Source: Gammaproteobacteria bacterium
GTDB taxonomy: Bacteria; Pseudomonadota; Gammaproteobacteria; Poriferisulfidales; GCA-002705445
Assembly (NCBI GenBank): GCA_029268385.1
Contig: JAQWPG010000008.1
Location: 62,001 to 126,000, forward strand
DNA: 64,000 nt
Direction: 5' to 3'
The notes under the pieces were generated by a model that saw only the letters and a list, made by a program, of their open reading frames with translations, had not been told where the DNA came from and made no database searches. This document shows, piece after piece, positions 51,242 through 61,742 of this stretch. The position numbers and the translations under genes are program-made. Numbering within the stretch: the stretch's first letter is position 1; every line of letters begins with the position of its first letter.

Positions 51242-54200
51242 TCGATTTCATCCTTTTCAAGTTCAATATTAATACCCAATGATTTGATCTCTTTCATCAA
51301 GACATTAAATGATTCTGGCATACCAGCATCTATGTTTTGAGTATCATCAACAATATTTTTATACATTTTATTTCTTCCACTAACGTCGTCAGATTTAACC
51401 GTTAGCATTTCTTGAAGAGTGTATCCTGCTCCGTAGGCTTCTAAAGCCCAAACTTCCATTTCTCCAAATCTTTGGCCACCAAACTGTGCTTTACCGCCAA
51501 GAGGTTGTTGGGTAACCAAGCTATATGGTCCTGTTGATCTTGCGTGCATTTTATCATCAACTAGATGGTTTAATTTTAAAACATTCATATAGCCAACTGT
51601 GGTTTCTCTATCAAAATATTCGCCAGTTCTTCCATCTATTAATTTTGTTTGTCCCGACTCTGGTAGATCAGCTAATTTTAGCATTTCTTTTATTTCATTT
51701 TCATGAGCTCCGTCAAATACTGGGGTAGCCATAGGAACACCACCTCTTAAGTTGTTAGCAAGGTTCATGATTTCTTCATCCGAAAAGTTTTTTAGATCTG
51801 TTTTTTCAGTCGCGCCAACGCTATATATGCTTTCTAAGAAAGATCTAATAGTTTTAATTGAAGTATCATTATCTAACATCTTTCCAAGTTTTATACCCAA
51901 ACCTTTTGCAGCCCACCCTAAATGAGTTTCAAGAACCTGTCCTACGTTCATTCTTGAAGGAACGCCTAAAGGATTTAAAACTACATCTACTGGAGTGCCA
52001 TCTTCCATATGGGGCATATCTTCAACTGGAACTATCATCGAAATGACTCCTTTATTTCCATGCCTACCCGCCATTTTATCACCTGGCTGAAGTCTTCTTT
52101 TTACCGCCAAATATACTTTAATAATTTTTAATACGCCGGGAAGAAGATCACCGCCTGCAGTAATCTTAGCCTCTTGTCTTTCAAGAATATCTTTTAAATT
52201 ATTTTTTTGTTTTGTTAATTGCTTAGATAATTTTTCAAGCTGTATATTTATTTTTTCATCTCTTATTCTAACTTCCAGCCAACTTGTTTTTTCTAAATTA
52301 TTTAAATATTCTTCAGATACTTTATCGCCTTTCTTGAGATTATTTGGACCACCTTCAGAAACTTTATTTAAAATTAAATTTTTCACTCTAGACAAAATGT
52401 CGTCTTCGTAAATTCTTAATTGGTCTGCTATATCCTTTTTGGCTAACTCAACTTGTTCTTTTTCTATATCCAAAGACCTTTCGTCTTTATCAATTCCATC
52501 TCTAGTATAAACTCGAACATCGATCACAGTTCCTTCAATACCAGATGGAACTCTTAATGAAGTATCTTTTACATCAGAAGCTTTTTCTCCAAAAATTGCT
52601 CTTAACAATTTTTCTTCGGGTGATAGCTGCGTCTCGCCTTTAGGGGTGACCTTTCCTACCAAAATATCATTTGGGCTAATTTCAGCTCCAACATAAACAA
52701 TTCCAGACTCATCAAGCTTACCTAGAAGATTTTCGCTTACATTTGGAATATCTGCAGTGATTTCTTCTGAGCCCAATTTTGTATCTCTCGTAATGCAAGT
52801 TAACTCTTCAATATGTATTGTGGTAAACCTATCTTCCTCAACTACTCTATCAGATATTAAAATTGAGTCTTCAAAGTTGTATCCGTTCCATGGCATAAAT
52901 GCTATTAACATATTTTGACCTAAAGCTAGCTCGCCAAGATCTGTAGATGGACCGTCAGCAAGCACATCATTCTTTGCAATTTGATCACCAACTTTAACCA
53001 AAGGTTTTTGATTGATGCATGTGTTCTGATTTGAGCGTGTATATTTTGTTAGATTATATATATCTACACCTGCTTCTTCTGATGTTGTCTCAGAATCATT
53101 TACACTTACAACTATTCTTCCAGCGTCTACGCTATCAACAACTCCTCCTCTATTTGCTATTAACGCAGCATGAGAATCTCTAGCAATTGCTCTTTCCATA
53201 CCTGTTCCAACTAAAGGTTTTTCTGCTATTAGCGTTGGCACAGCTTGTCTTTGCATGTTTGATCCCATCAAAGCTCTGTTAGCATCATCATGTTCTAAAA
53301 ATGGAATTACTGAAGATGCAACTGACACAATTTGCATTGGAGAAACATCTATATACTCAATTTTTTCTGGAGGCGACATCATAAACTCATTTAAATGTCT
53401 ACAAGACACAAAATCATCTTTAAATTTACCTTTGTTATCAAGCTCAGCATTTGCTTGTGCAATCACATATCTTGATTCATCAATTGCTGATAAATACTCT
53501 ATATCTGAAGTAACTTTTGAATTTACCACCTTTCTATAAGGAGTTTCTAAAAAACCATATTTATTTGTTCTAGCGAAAACCGCTAATGAGTTGATAAGAC
53601 CAATATTCGGTCCCTCTGGTGTCTCAATTGGGCACACTCTTCCATAATGAGTTGGGTGGACGTCTCTTACCTCAAAACCAGCTCTTTCTCTAGTTAAACC
53701 ACCCGGGCCTAATGCTGAGATTCTTCTCTTGTGCGTAATTTCAGACAATGGATTATTTTGATCCATGAATTGAGAAAGCTGACTAGAACCAAAAAATTCT
53801 TTTATTGCAGCCATTACAGGTTTTGCATTTATAAGCTCTTGTGGCATTAAACCTTCTGATTCAGCAATAGTTAGTCTTTCTTTAACAGCTCTTTCGACTC
53901 TTACCAAGCCAACTCTGTAAACATTCTCTATCATTTCTCCTACAGAACGCACTCTTCTATTTCCAAGATGATCAATATCATCAACAATGCCATTGCCGTT
54001 TCTTATGTTTACTAGCTCTTTTATTACATCCACGACATCATCTTTATTTAAAATACCCTCACTACTATTTTCTTTACCTAAGCGCGCATTGAATTTCATT
54101 CTTCCTACTTCAGATAGGTCGTACCTTTCTTCTACAAAGAATAAGTTTGTAAATAAATTTTGAGCCGCTTCTTTTGTTGGTGGCTCACCAGGTCTCATCA

Positions 54201-55314
54201 TTTTATAAATTTCAACTTGAGCTTCAAGTTGATTTGTTGAGGGATCAATTAAAAGTGTATTAGAGATATAGGGACCATTATCAATCTCATTAGTGAATAA
54301 AATCTGAAACCCTTCTAAATTTAATTTCTTTATCAAATCTATGTTTTCAATATCAATTGTTGTATTTAAAGGAACAATAATTTCACCAGTATCTTGATCT
54401 ATAATATCTTGCCCGATAATTTTTCCATACAAATATTCTTCGCTTATTGGAAGATATTCGATTTTTGCTTCTTGTAACATTTTAACGTGTCTAGCGTTAA
54501 AGATTTTTCCTTGTTCGATAATAACTTTATTTTTAATTTTAAGTTCATCAGTTGCAATTGTCCCTTTTAATCTTTCAGGGATTAACTTTAATTTAAATAA
54601 ATCTTTTTCAATTTTAATATCATCTTTATCGAAAAATAAGTCTATTATTTCTGCCGTCTCGTAGCCCAGAGCTCTTAATAATATTGTTGCTGGTAATTTT
54701 CTTTTTCTATCAATTCTTGCAAATAATGCATCCTTAGGATCAAATTCAAAGTCTAACCAAGAACCACGATAAGGGATTATTCTTGCTGAATATAATAATT
54801 TTCCAGACGAATGTGTTTTACCTTTGTCATGATCGAAAAATACTCCTGGGGATCTGTGCAATTGAGACACAACAACTCTCTCTGTTCCATTAATTACAAA
54901 TGATCCTTTGTCTGTCATTAAAGGAATGTCTCCCATAAAGACTTCTTGTTCTTTAATATCTTTTACTTTTTCAAAATTTTCTCTTTCACATATCACAAGT
55001 CTCATCAAAACTTTTAGTGGTGCTGAATATGTTAAGCCTCTTAACTGACACTCTTGAACATTAAATATTGGGGCCCCAACTGTATAATCAATATATTCAA
55101 GCCTTACATGACCTGAATGACTAATTATAGGAAATACCGAATTAAATGCTTTATGAATTCCTGAAGTAGATCTTGTATCAGCATTTGCGCTAGTGCTTAA
55201 AAATCCAGAGTAAGAATCGGTCTGTATATCAAGCATAGGGGGTATATCTATTACTTGTTTTCTTTTGCCGAAATTTTTCCTGATTCTCTTTTTTTCTGTA
55301 TATGTATATTCCAT
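51238..55314 (-). CDS. rpoB: RNA polymerase subunit beta
   Basis: The 1358-residue subunit with the rifampicin pocket. The cluster I segment [22 protein letters not shown] lies near residue 520 with wild-type-like residues, followed by [23 protein letters not shown]. The C-terminal [24 protein letters not shown] block is near 1285. It overlaps rpoC by 4 bp. A hairpin with U-tract separates it from rplL. Confidence 0.99.
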   Translation of the reverse strand: MEYTYTEKKRIRKNFGKRKQVIDIPPMLDIQTDSYSGFLSTSANADTRSTSGIHKAFNSVFPIISHSGHVRLEYIDYTVGAPIFNVQECQLRGLTYSAPLKVLMRLVICERENFEKVKDIKEQEVFMGDIPLMTDKGSFVINGTERVVVSQLHRSPGVFFDHDKGKTHSSGKLLYSARIIPYRGSWLDFEFDPKDALFARIDRKRKLPATILLRALGYETAEIIDLFFDKDDIKIEKDLFKLKLIPERLKGTIATDELKIKNKVIIEQGKIFNARHVKMLQEAKIEYLPISEEYLYGKIIGQDIIDQDTGEIIVPLNTTIDIENIDLIKKLNLEGFQILFTNEIDNGPYISNTLLIDPSTNQLEAQVEIYKMMRPGEPPTKEAAQNLFTNLFFVEERYDLSEVGRMKFNARLGKENSSEGILNKDDVVDVIKELVNIRNGNGIVDDIDHLGNRRVRSVGEMIENVYRVGLVRVERAVKERLTIAESEGLMPQELINAKPVMAAIKEFFGSSQLSQFMDQNNPLSEITHKRRISALGPGGLTRERAGFEVRDVHPTHYGRVCPIETPEGPNIGLINSLAVFARTNKYGFLETPYRKVVNSKVTSDIEYLSAIDESRYVIAQANAELDNKGKFKDDFVSCRHLNEFMMSPPEKIEYIDVSPMQIVSVASSVIPFLEHDDANRALMGSNMQRQAVPTLIAEKPLVGTGMERAIARDSHAALIANRGGVVDSVDAGRIVVSVNDSETTSEEAGVDIYNLTKYTRSNQNTCINQKPLVKVGDQIAKNDVLADGPSTDLGELALGQNMLIAFMPWNGYNFEDSILISDRVVEEDRFTTIHIEELTCITRDTKLGSEEITADIPNVSENLLGKLDESGIVYVGAEISPNDILVGKVTPKGETQLSPEEKLLRAIFGEKASDVKDTSLRVPSGIEGTVIDVRVYTRDGIDKDERSLDIEKEQVELAKKDIADQLRIYEDDILSRVKNLILNKVSEGGPNNLKKGDKVSEEYLNNLEKTSWLEVRIRDEKINIQLEKLSKQLTKQKNNLKDILERQEAKITAGGDLLPGVLKIIKVYLAVKRRLQPGDKMAGRHGNKGVISMIVPVEDMPHMEDGTPVDVVLNPLGVPSRMNVGQVLETHLGWAAKGLGIKLGKMLDNDTSIKTIRSFLESIYSVGATEKTDLKNFSDEEIMNLANNLRGGVPMATPVFDGAHENEIKEMLKLADLPESGQTKLIDGRTGEYFDRETTVGYMNVLKLNHLVDDKMHARSTGPYSLVTQQPLGGKAQFGGQRFGEMEVWALEAYGAGYTLQEMLTVKSDDVSGRNKMYKNIVDDTQNIDAGMPESFNVLMKEIKSLGINIELEKDEIE

Positions 55315-55340
55315 TTTTACCCTTAAATATTAATATTTAA

Positions 55341-55376
55341 AAAACAAAAAAACTACCAGCAACAAAATGTCGCTGG
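55341..55376 (-). terminator. rplL-rpoB attenuator hairpin
   Basis: On the minus strand CCAGCGAC (55369-55376) pairs with GTTGCTGG (55356-55363), 8 bp with one G-T, around a 5-nt loop, then UAG and a U-rich run (7 U, G, 6 U). This is a strong intrinsic terminator placed where E. coli has the partial attenuator that lowers rpoBC expression relative to rplJL. Confidence 0.85.
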
Positions 55377-55406
55377 CATCTACTTCTCAAACTTTATAAA
55401 AAAATT

Positions 55407-55787
55407 CTAGCTGAGCTCAACAGTTGCTCCAGCTTCCTCTAATTGTTTTTTAGCATCATCAGCTTCTTGTTTCGAAACACCTTCTTTTACAGTAACTGGT
55501 GCGCCTTCAACCATATCCTTAGCGTCTTTTAAGCCTAGGCCTGTTACAGCCCTAACAACTTTAATAACTGCAACTTTATTTGCACCAAAGCTGCTCATCT
55601 TAATTGTAAACTCTGATTGCTCTTCAGCTGCTTCTGCTGGGGCTGCTCCAGCTGCTGCTGCAGGCGCTGCTGCTACTGCTGCTGCTGAAACTCCGAATTT
55701 TTCTTCCATAGCTTCAACTAATTCGACAACATCCATAACACTCATGCTTGATATTGATTCTAATATTTCTTCTTTTGATACCGCCAT
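55407..55787 (-). CDS. rplL: 50S ribosomal protein L7/L12
   Basis: A 126-residue stalk protein that recruits translation GTPases. It has an N-terminal dimerisation domain, an alanine-rich hinge (about 38-55) and a C-terminal domain with [22 protein letters not shown] near 74-95. It follows rplJ by 35 nt; the terminator at 55341-55376 lies after it. Confidence 0.98.
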   Translation of the reverse strand: MAVSKEEILESISSMSVMDVVELVEAMEEKFGVSAAAVAAAPAAAAGAAPAEAAEEQSEFTIKMSSFGANKVAVIKVVRAVTGLGLKDAKDMVEGAPVTVKEGVSKQEADDAKKQLEEAGATVELS

Positions 55788-55822
55788 TTTGATCTCCTAA
55801 GTATATACTTAAATAAATTTTG

Positions 55823-56350
55823 TTAACCTTGCTCTAGCTTAATTTTATATGCTGAAAGTGTTTGAACTAATTTCACGTTTGGCGCCGCCAATGTTCTAAC
55901 AAATTTTTCTATTGGTAATTTCATTACAGCCATCAACATACTAATTGCTTGATCTTTATTAGGTAGTGCAGCAATTTGACTTAATTTTGCCACATCAACT
56001 AACTCACCATTTACAGCAACTACTACTGGTTTTAGAAGTTTATTGTCTTTTTTAAAATCGTTAACTAATTTTGCTGCTGAACCAAGATCTTCTTTTGAAA
56101 AAGCTAGAATTAATGGACCCTTTAAAGATGGGTCCATACATTCAAAACTTGTATCTTTTATAGCAATTTTAGCAAGACTATTTTTAACAACTTTAACGTA
56201 TACGCCGAGCTCTCTAGCATTACTTCGTAACGCAGATAGTTCTGTTACAGTTAAACCTCTATATTCTGCAGCTACGGCAGACTGTGCTGTAGATGCAATC
56301 TCAGATATTTCTTTAACTACATCTTTTTTTTCACCAATATTTAACGCCAC
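55823..56350 (-). CDS. rplJ: 50S ribosomal protein L10
   Basis: A 175-residue stalk base protein carrying L7/L12 dimers and repressing its own mRNA in E. coli. It starts at GTG (decoded MALNIGEKKDVVKEI) with GGAG ten nt upstream. It contains AAEYRGLTVTELSALR near 29 and KVVKNSLAKIAI near 54. The 115-nt leader holds a recognisable L10-binding structure. Confidence 0.97.
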   Translation of the reverse strand: MALNIGEKKDVVKEISEIASTAQSAVAAEYRGLTVTELSALRSNARELGVYVKVVKNSLAKIAIKDTSFECMDPSLKGPLILAFSKEDLGSAAKLVNDFKKDNKLLKPVVVAVNGELVDVAKLSQIAALPNKDQAISMLMAVMKLPIEKFVRTLAAPNVKLVQTLSAYKIKLEQG

Positions 56351-56369
56351 TTTATCACTCCAAACTTGT

Positions 56370-56433
56370 GTATACCTTTCAGTATAGTTATCTACGTAGG
56401 CAATTAAGTATTTTCATACACCTACGGTCTTTG
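56370..56433 (-). promoter_or_regulatory. L10 leader (ribosomal protein autoregulatory structure)
   Basis: The rplJ leader contains ACCGUAGG (around 56421-56428) and CCUACGUAGAU (around 56391-56400), which pair as CGUAGG/CCUACG; a second small hairpin (UAUAC/GUAUA) follows nearer the gene. The sequence pattern matches the conserved L10-binding leader of gammaproteobacteria, where L10-L12 represses rplJL translation. Confidence 0.8.
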
Positions 56434-56465
56434 ATAGTTGCTTAACTAAAACAACCTCACAAAGC

Positions 56466-57161
56466 CTATGAATATGCTGCCTGGTCTAATGAAAGACTTG
56501 GCCCCATAGAAGAAGATAATGAAATCTTCTTTAAATATTTTCCTTTAGCAGACGAAGGTTTTGCCTTAATTACTTCCGCAATTAAAGCCCTTAAATTTTC
56601 TACTAACATTTCTTCTGTGAATTCTACCTTGCCTATCGAGCAATGTACAATGCCTGCTTTATCAGTCCTATACTGAACTTGGCCAGATTTAGCATTCTTT
56701 ACTGCTTTTTCAACATCTTTTGACACTGTACCAACTTTTGGGTTGGGCATAAGTCCTTTAGGACCCAATATTTGACCTAATGGACTAACGATTTTCATAG
56801 TGTCAGGTGTTGCGATTACTACATCATAGTCAAAATCACCTTTTTTTGCTAAATCTACTAGATCTTCCATTCCTACCATATCAGCTCCAGCTTCAGTAGC
56901 TTTCTTTGCATCTTCGCCATCACAGAATACGGCAACTTTTACTGATTTTCCAGTGCCATTAGGCAAAACTAGTGAGCCTCTTATATTTTGATCGGATTTT
57001 TTTGCATCTATACCCAAGTTAATACTGACGTCTAATGATTCTACAAATTTTACAGAGGATTTTTCTTTCAAAATCTTAATAGCCTCTAGATCTTGATAAA
57101 CTTTATCTTTATCTAAGTCTTTGTAGCACTCTTTCATTCTTTTTGTTTTTAATTGATTCAT
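56466..57161 (-). CDS. rplA: 50S ribosomal protein L1
   Basis: A 231-residue protein of the mobile L1 stalk and, in E. coli, repressor of rplKA. It contains [25 protein letters not shown] near 38-62 and the [23 protein letters not shown] block near 124-146. It follows rplK by 19 nt. Confidence 0.98.
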   Translation of the reverse strand: MNQLKTKRMKECYKDLDKDKVYQDLEAIKILKEKSSVKFVESLDVSINLGIDAKKSDQNIRGSLVLPNGTGKSVKVAVFCDGEDAKKATEAGADMVGMEDLVDLAKKGDFDYDVVIATPDTMKIVSPLGQILGPKGLMPNPKVGTVSKDVEKAVKNAKSGQVQYRTDKAGIVHCSIGKVEFTEEMLVENLRALIAEVIKAKPSSAKGKYLKKISLSSSMGPSLSLDQAAYS

Positions 57162-57180
57162 CTATTTATTAGCCTAATAT

Positions 57181-57621
57181 TTAATTTTCTACTGTTATTC
57201 CCATACTTCTTGCGCTTCCTGATATAATTTTTACAGCAGCCTCAAGAGTGTTGGCATTTAAATCTTCCATTTTAGCCTTGGCAATTTCTTCTACTTGCTG
57301 CAAAGTAACGCTACCAACTTTAACCGAATTTGGTGTACTACTTCCTTTTTCTACCCCAGCTGCTTTCCTTAGCAGTATAGCTGCAGGAGTAGTTTTTATC
57401 ACAAAATCAAAGCTTTTATCAGTATATACAGATATGATCACTGGGACTTTCATACCTTTTTCTACTTTTTCAGTTTTACCATTAAAAGACTTGCAAAATT
57501 CTTGTATATTTAATCCATGCTGACCCAAGGCAGGGCCGACGGGAGGGCTAGGGTTAGCTTCTCCAGCAGGAATTTGTAATTTTATGTATGCCTCTATTTC
57601 TTTTTTACCTTTTTTAGCCAT
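57181..57621 (-). CDS. rplK: 50S ribosomal protein L11
   Basis: A 146-residue protein at the GTPase centre and needed for RelA activation. It contains [23 protein letters not shown] near 17-39 and the C-terminal rRNA-binding domain ending in [11 protein letters not shown]. Only 4 nt separate it from nusG, so it has no separate promoter there. Confidence 0.98.
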   Translation of the reverse strand: MAKKGKKEIEAYIKLQIPAGEANPSPPVGPALGQHGLNIQEFCKSFNGKTEKVEKGMKVPVIISVYTDKSFDFVIKTTPAAILLRKAAGVEKGSSTPNSVKVGSVTLQQVEEIAKAKMEDLNANTLEAAVKIISGSARSMGITVEN

Positions 57622-57625
57622 TTTA

Positions 57626-58159
57626 TTATCCTTTTTCCACCTGACCGAATTCTAACTCAACTGGAGTAGATCTGCCAAATATTTGAACAGCAACTAACAT
57701 TCTGCTTTTTTCGTAATTAACCTCTTCAACAACACCATTAAAATCGTTAAATGGTCCATCAATAACCCTTACAACTTCACCAGGCTCAAATAGTACCTTA
57801 TGCTTAGGTTTTTCAACACCTTCCTGTATGCGGTTCATAATATTATGAGCCTCGTCATCACTAATAGGTGCGGGCTTATCCGAAGATCCTCCAATAAAAC
57901 CCATAACTTTTGGAGATTTTTTAACAAGGTGCCATGTTGTATCATTCATTTCCATTTGTATCAAAACATATCCCGGAAAGAATTTTCTTTCACTTTTATG
58001 TTTTTGACCATCTTTCATCTCAACTACTTCCTCGGTGGGCACTAATATTTTACCAAACATATCGCCCATGCCCTCCATCTCTATTCTTTCTAATAAAGAT
58101 TTTTTTACTTGGTTTTCGTATCCAGAGTACGCGTGTATTACAAACCATTTTAAAGACAT
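57626..58159 (-). CDS. nusG: Transcription termination/antitermination protein NusG
   Basis: A 177-residue elongation factor with an NGN domain ([15 protein letters not shown] at 4-18; [12 protein letters not shown] near 61) binding RNA polymerase and a C-terminal KOW domain ([24 protein letters not shown] near 124) binding Rho or S10. It lies between secE and rplK. Confidence 0.98.
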   Translation of the reverse strand: MSLKWFVIHAYSGYENQVKKSLLERIEMEGMGDMFGKILVPTEEVVEMKDGQKHKSERKFFPGYVLIQMEMNDTTWHLVKKSPKVMGFIGGSSDKPAPISDDEAHNIMNRIQEGVEKPKHKVLFEPGEVVRVIDGPFNDFNGVVEEVNYEKSRMLVAVQIFGRSTPVELEFGQVEKG

Positions 58160-58187
58160 ATCTTAACCACCGTAAATTAACATTACT

Positions 58188-58559
58188 TTATGCTAACAAA
58201 AATTTAATTCCAGCTCCAAGAAGCTTATCTAATAACCATAGTAATACAGACATTATAATTACCACTATAAATACTATAATTGTTGTTTGAATAACTTCAG
58301 CTTTAGTTGACCATACAACTTTTTTTAATTCTACCCTAGCATCGTAAGTAAAAACTCTTAAATTCTTAATTTTTTCTGTATTAAAAAGAATAGCAAAATC
58401 TAAAAGCACTACTCCAATTAAACCTAGAACCCTATAAATGATAGGATATTGATCAAAATAGTAAAATGCAAAAAGAGATCCTGCAAATATCACCAATGAT
58501 AATATCCATTTTACCAAATCATTTTTATTTGTTTCTATTTCCAATTTATTTGCAACCAT
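58188..58559 (-). CDS. secE: Protein translocase subunit SecE
   Basis: A 123-residue membrane subunit of SecYEG with three predicted membrane helices, the gammaproteobacterial form. The conserved amphipathic segment EKIKNLRVFTYDARVELKKVVW (about 60-84), followed by the last membrane helix, identifies it. The start lies only 11 nt after tRNA-Trp, so both share a transcript. Confidence 0.95.
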   Translation of the reverse strand: MVANKLEIETNKNDLVKWILSLVIFAGSLFAFYYFDQYPIIYRVLGLIGVVLLDFAILFNTEKIKNLRVFTYDARVELKKVVWSTKAEVIQTTIIVFIVVIIMSVLLWLLDKLLGAGIKFLLA

Positions 58560-58570
58560 AGTTCATATTC

Positions 58571-58646
58571 TGGCAGGCCAGGAGGGACTCGAACCCCCAA
58601 CCTCCGGTTTTGGAGACCGATGCTCTACCAATTGAGCCACTGGCCT
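58571..58646 (-). tRNA. tRNA-Trp (CCA)
   Basis: A 76-nt sequence with acceptor AGGCCAG/CUGGCCU, D-arm, anticodon loop CUCCAAA giving anticodon CCA, TTCGAGT T-arm and an encoded CCA end. It lies between the tuf terminator and secE, as in many beta- and gammaproteobacteria. Confidence 0.97.
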
Positions 58647-58659
58647 ATATTTTTAAAAA

Positions 58660-58690
58660 CCAAAAAAGCGGGAGGATTAACAGCCCGCTT
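58660..58690 (-). terminator. Intrinsic terminator after tuf
   Basis: Minus strand AAGCGGG (58684-58690) pairs with CCCGCUU (58666-58672), 7 bp around an 11-nt loop, followed by UUUUGGUUUUU. It lies between tuf and tRNA-Trp and probably ends the tRNA-tuf transcript. Confidence 0.8.
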
Positions 58691-58705
58691 ATATTTATTT
58701 GTCAA
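58676..58705 (-). promoter_or_regulatory. Possible promoter for tRNA-Trp-secE-nusG
   Basis: A perfect TTGACA (58700-58705) is followed after 18 nt by GTTAAT (58676-58681, four of six matches). It overlaps the tuf terminator, so transcripts starting here would contain only its 3' half and escape termination. Tentative. Confidence 0.4.
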
Positions 58706-58711
58706 AAAGTA

Positions 58712-59902
58712 TTATTCAATAATTTTTGAAACAACTCCAGCACCAACTGTTCTTCCACCCTCACGGATCGCAAATTTCAAACCTTGTTCCATAGCAACTG
58801 GCGCAATAAGTTCAACTGTCATGCTAACATTATCACCTGGCATAACCATTTCTGTGCCAGAAGGTAATGTTGCTGCACCTGTTACGTCTGTAGTTCTAAA
58901 ATAAAATTGAGGTCTGTAACCATTAAAGAAAGGTGTGTGTCTACCACCTTCATCCTTGGATAAAATATACACCTCACATTCGTACTTAGTATGCGGCTTA
59001 ATAGAACCTGGTTTACATAATACTTGTCCGCGTTCTACTTCTTCTCTTTTTGTGCCTCTTAATAATACCCCAACATTGTCTCCAGCCTCACCTTGGTCCA
59101 AAAGCTTTCTAAACATTTCTACACCAGTACAAACTGATTTTTGAGTATCTTTAATTCCACATATTTCAATTTCATCGTTGACATTGATTATGCCTCTTTC
59201 AACTCTACCAGTAACAACTGTTCCTCTTCCAGAAATAGAGAATACATCCTCAACTGGCATTAGGAAATCACCATCTGTTGCTCTTTCTGGTTGCGGAAAG
59301 AAATCATCCATTGCTGCTACTATTTTTTCAATTGCAGGAGCGCCAATATCTGAAGTATCTCCTTCTAATGCTTTTAATGCTGATCCACTTACAAAAGGAA
59401 TATTATCTCCATCAAATTCGTAAGATGTTAGCAGCTCTCTAATTTCCATTTCTACTAATTCTGTTAATTCAGCATCGTCAACCTGATCTGCTTTATTCAA
59501 GAACACAACAATATTTGGAACGCCAACTTGTCGAGCTAAAAGAATGTGTTCTTTTGTTTGAGGCATAGCTCCATCTGCTGCACTTACTACCAGAATTGCT
59601 CCATCCATTTGAGCGGCACCTGTTATCATGTTTTTTACATAGTCAGCATGGCCTGGGCAATCCACGTGAGCATAGTGACGATTATCAGACTCATACTCAA
59701 CATGAGCTGTAGCAATTGTAATACCTCTTTCTCTTTCTTCAGGAGCATTATCAATATCGCCGTAATCTTTAAATTCACCGCCCATTTTCTCTGCCATTAC
59801 TTTAGTGATAGCAGCTGTTAATGTAGTTTTTCCATGGTCAACGTGACCAATAGTTCCCACATTCATATGTGGTTTATTTCTTTCAAATTTTGCTTTTGAC
59901 AT
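58712..59902 (-). CDS. tuf: Elongation factor Tu
   Basis: The 396-residue GTPase delivering aminoacyl-tRNA. G1 GHVDHGKTT near 19, G3 DCPGHADY near 81, G4 NKADQVDD near 136, then domains II and III ending [11 protein letters not shown]. It is the only tuf in the window, at the tufB position behind three tRNA genes with a strong GGAGGG ribosome-binding site; the tufA position after fusA is empty. Confidence 0.99.
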   Translation of the reverse strand: MSKAKFERNKPHMNVGTIGHVDHGKTTLTAAITKVMAEKMGGEFKDYGDIDNAPEERERGITIATAHVEYESDNRHYAHVDCPGHADYVKNMITGAAQMDGAILVVSAADGAMPQTKEHILLARQVGVPNIVVFLNKADQVDDAELTELVEMEIRELLTSYEFDGDNIPFVSGSALKALEGDTSDIGAPAIEKIVAAMDDFFPQPERATDGDFLMPVEDVFSISGRGTVVTGRVERGIINVNDEIEICGIKDTQKSVCTGVEMFRKLLDQGEAGDNVGVLLRGTKREEVERGQVLCKPGSIKPHTKYECEVYILSKDEGGRHTPFFNGYRPQFYFRTTDVTGAATLPSGTEMVMPGDNVSMTVELIAPVAMEQGLKFAIREGGRTVGAGVVSKIIE

Positions 59903-59941
59903 CTCTATCGCCCTCCGCGGCCTATAGTATATTTTTATTCA

Positions 59942-60017
<76 letters not shown>

Positions 60018-60070
60018 GTGATTGTATACTGTTTTTAACAGGATTGCTCTAAATTTTTGTTAATTTTATT

Positions 60071-60144
<74 letters not shown>

Positions 60145-60253
60145 ATATAAAATAACTCTATAAAACCACGCAAAACCCTTGATTCTTAACAAAAACTTAC
60201 CCAAATATCTCTTATATTACATTCTACCAGACATCGTAAAATATTGTAATTAG

Positions 60254-60338
60254 TGGTGGAGGGGGGAGGATTCGAACCTCCGAAGGCATAGCCAGCAGAT
60301 TTACAGTCTGCCCTCGTTGACCGCTTGAGTACCCCTCC
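60254..60338 (-). tRNA. tRNA-Tyr (GTA)
   Basis: An 85-nt class II tRNA with acceptor GGAGGGG/CCCCUCC, anticodon loop CUGUAAA (anticodon GTA), a long variable arm, T-arm GGTTCGAATCC and an encoded CCA. First gene of the tRNA-tuf operon. Confidence 0.97.
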
Positions 60339-60351
60339 GATCAAGGAAAGA

Positions 60352-60380
60352 ATTTTGAAGTACCAGATGATAGTAGTCAA
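60352..60380 (-). promoter_or_regulatory. Promoter of the tRNA-Tyr-Gly-Thr-tuf operon
   Basis: Minus strand TTGACT (60375-60380), 17-nt spacer, CAAAAT (60352-60357), ending 13 nt before the mature tRNA-Tyr. Five of six and four of six matches to sigma-70 consensus with ideal spacing; position is right for a tRNA promoter. Confidence 0.7.
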
Positions 60381-60411
60381 CAAAAATATTACTTAAAGCT
60401 TTAAAAAAAAA

Positions 60412-61245
60412 TTAATTTTCTGTTATCAATTTATTATAAGCGTTAATTTTGGAATCATGTATTAGCAAATGATCTGCATAAGAATTATCGTCATATGTCC
60501 CAAGAGAATTTTCTTTTTTTAAATTAATTAATTTATTATTCGAATCCTTATATATTCTATAGATATTGTAATTTAATCTATTAATAAAATCACTCAAGTC
60601 TTGGTCTCTTTTAATTTTTTTCTCATTATCTTTTTGAAGTTTTAATATTTCTATTAATATTAATGGCGAATCATTAACTAATAGACTTTTGTAGCTTTGA
60701 ATTACTTCTAGCTCAGAGCCTTCAGTATCAATTTTAATAATATCTACAGCCTCACTACCAATTAATTTTTTAACGCTGTCGTAAGTATGAAATGAAGTAA
60801 TTTTTTTAACAACTTTTGTAGTCTCAGCACAATCAGGCATTATAGATGAGCTTTTATCATAGTCAGATTTTCCTTCAAGATATTTTAGAGAATTTTCGTT
60901 AAAAATACCGATTGGATATATATGAGTTTTTTTCCAGTTATTTATTTCAATTAACTTATTTAAATAGTTTGAGCATAAATAATTTGGCTCAAACGAGTGA
61001 TAATTTATATTTTTATCAATAGTTTTAACCTTGATTAAAGTTTGTCCTAGATTGGCACCAATGTCATGAAAGTTCTTAATTTTTTTTATGCTATGTATTT
61101 TTTTTAAAAGGTCATTCATCCAAAGCTCTGTGCTAATGCCAACCTTAATGCCATCTTGGATTGGTACTTTAATTATTTTTCCATTATAAAATCTTGGTAT
61201 AAATAAATTAAATGATAAAAGTGAGCTAAATATATTAATTCTCAT
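60412..61245 (-). CDS. FkbM family SAM-dependent methyltransferase
   Basis: A 277-residue Rossmann-fold methyltransferase. The SAM-binding FHDIGANLGQTLIK near residue 60 and YHSFEPNYLC near 83 are followed by VDIIKIDTEGSELEVIQ near 172, the FkbM signature. Members O-methylate sugars, glycans or secondary metabolites; the target here is unknown. No sugar-biosynthesis genes are adjacent. Divergent from psiE over 116 bp and just upstream of the tRNA operon promoter. Confidence 0.85.
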   Translation of the reverse strand: MRINIFSSLLSFNLFIPRFYNGKIIKVPIQDGIKVGISTELWMNDLLKKIHSIKKIKNFHDIGANLGQTLIKVKTIDKNINYHSFEPNYLCSNYLNKLIEINNWKKTHIYPIGIFNENSLKYLEGKSDYDKSSSIMPDCAETTKVVKKITSFHTYDSVKKLIGSEAVDIIKIDTEGSELEVIQSYKSLLVNDSPLILIEILKLQKDNEKKIKRDQDLSDFINRLNYNIYRIYKDSNNKLINLKKENSLGTYDDNSYADHLLIHDSKINAYNKLITEN

Positions 61246-61361
61246 TTTTTTTCCCGATGTTAATATGTAATTTTTTAATTAGCATATCAATAAAAAGCGC
61301 ATTCTTATAGCTATTTTGCTTGATATTGTAGGGGAATATTGATTGTGCTAGGATAATCTTA

Positions 61362-61742
61362 ATGAATGCTTCAAAATATTTTGATGTAATAGAAAAAGTA
61401 ATACTGATTATCTTGTTAGTAGCTACTATTACTGCCATTGGTCAAGAAATTCAAAAAGTTTTCGTGACAGGTATAGTAAGTTTGGCAGACATATTATTGC
61501 TGTTTATTTTTCTAGAAGTTATAGGAATGATTAAAGAATATTATGTTACAAATAGAATTGCTATTTCCCACCCTATCTTTATCGCAATCACAGCACTCGC
61601 GCGATTAATTATTTTACAAAGAAAGGATTTTGACCCTGTAATTTTAATTTATGAAGCTGGCGCAATATTAATCTTATCATTAGCAATACTAGCTTTAAGA
61701 GCTAGAAAAATAGCCTTCTTTAGACCAAAGAAAATTAATTAG
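61362..61742 (+). CDS. psiE: PsiE family phosphate-starvation-inducible membrane protein
   Basis: A 126-residue inner-membrane protein with four hydrophobic segments and the family block FLEVIGMIKEYYVTNRIAISHPIFIAITALARLIIL near 51-86. PsiE is induced by phosphate starvation in E. coli, but its function is unknown. I see no convincing Pho box upstream. The 3' end overlaps the convergent secreted-protein gene by 8 bp. An antisense ORF across its start is a shadow. Confidence 0.85.
   Translation: MNASKYFDVIEKVILIILLVATITAIGQEIQKVFVTGIVSLADILLLFIFLEVIGMIKEYYVTNRIAISHPIFIAITALARLIILQRKDFDPVILIYEAGAILILSLAILALRARKIAFFRPKKIN

Noticed and set aside
60186-60383. 65-aa minus-strand ORF through tRNA-Tyr
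   Set aside because: It covers the whole tRNA-Tyr gene and its promoter, so it cannot be a real coding region.
61246-61361. Pho box upstream of psiE
   Set aside because: No pair of CTGTCAT-like repeats with 11-nt periodicity could be found in the 116-bp gap.
61235-61438. 67-aa minus-strand ORF across the psiE start and the FkbM start
   Set aside because: It is antisense to psiE and overlaps both real genes; composition mirrors the psiE codons and no ribosome-binding site is seen.
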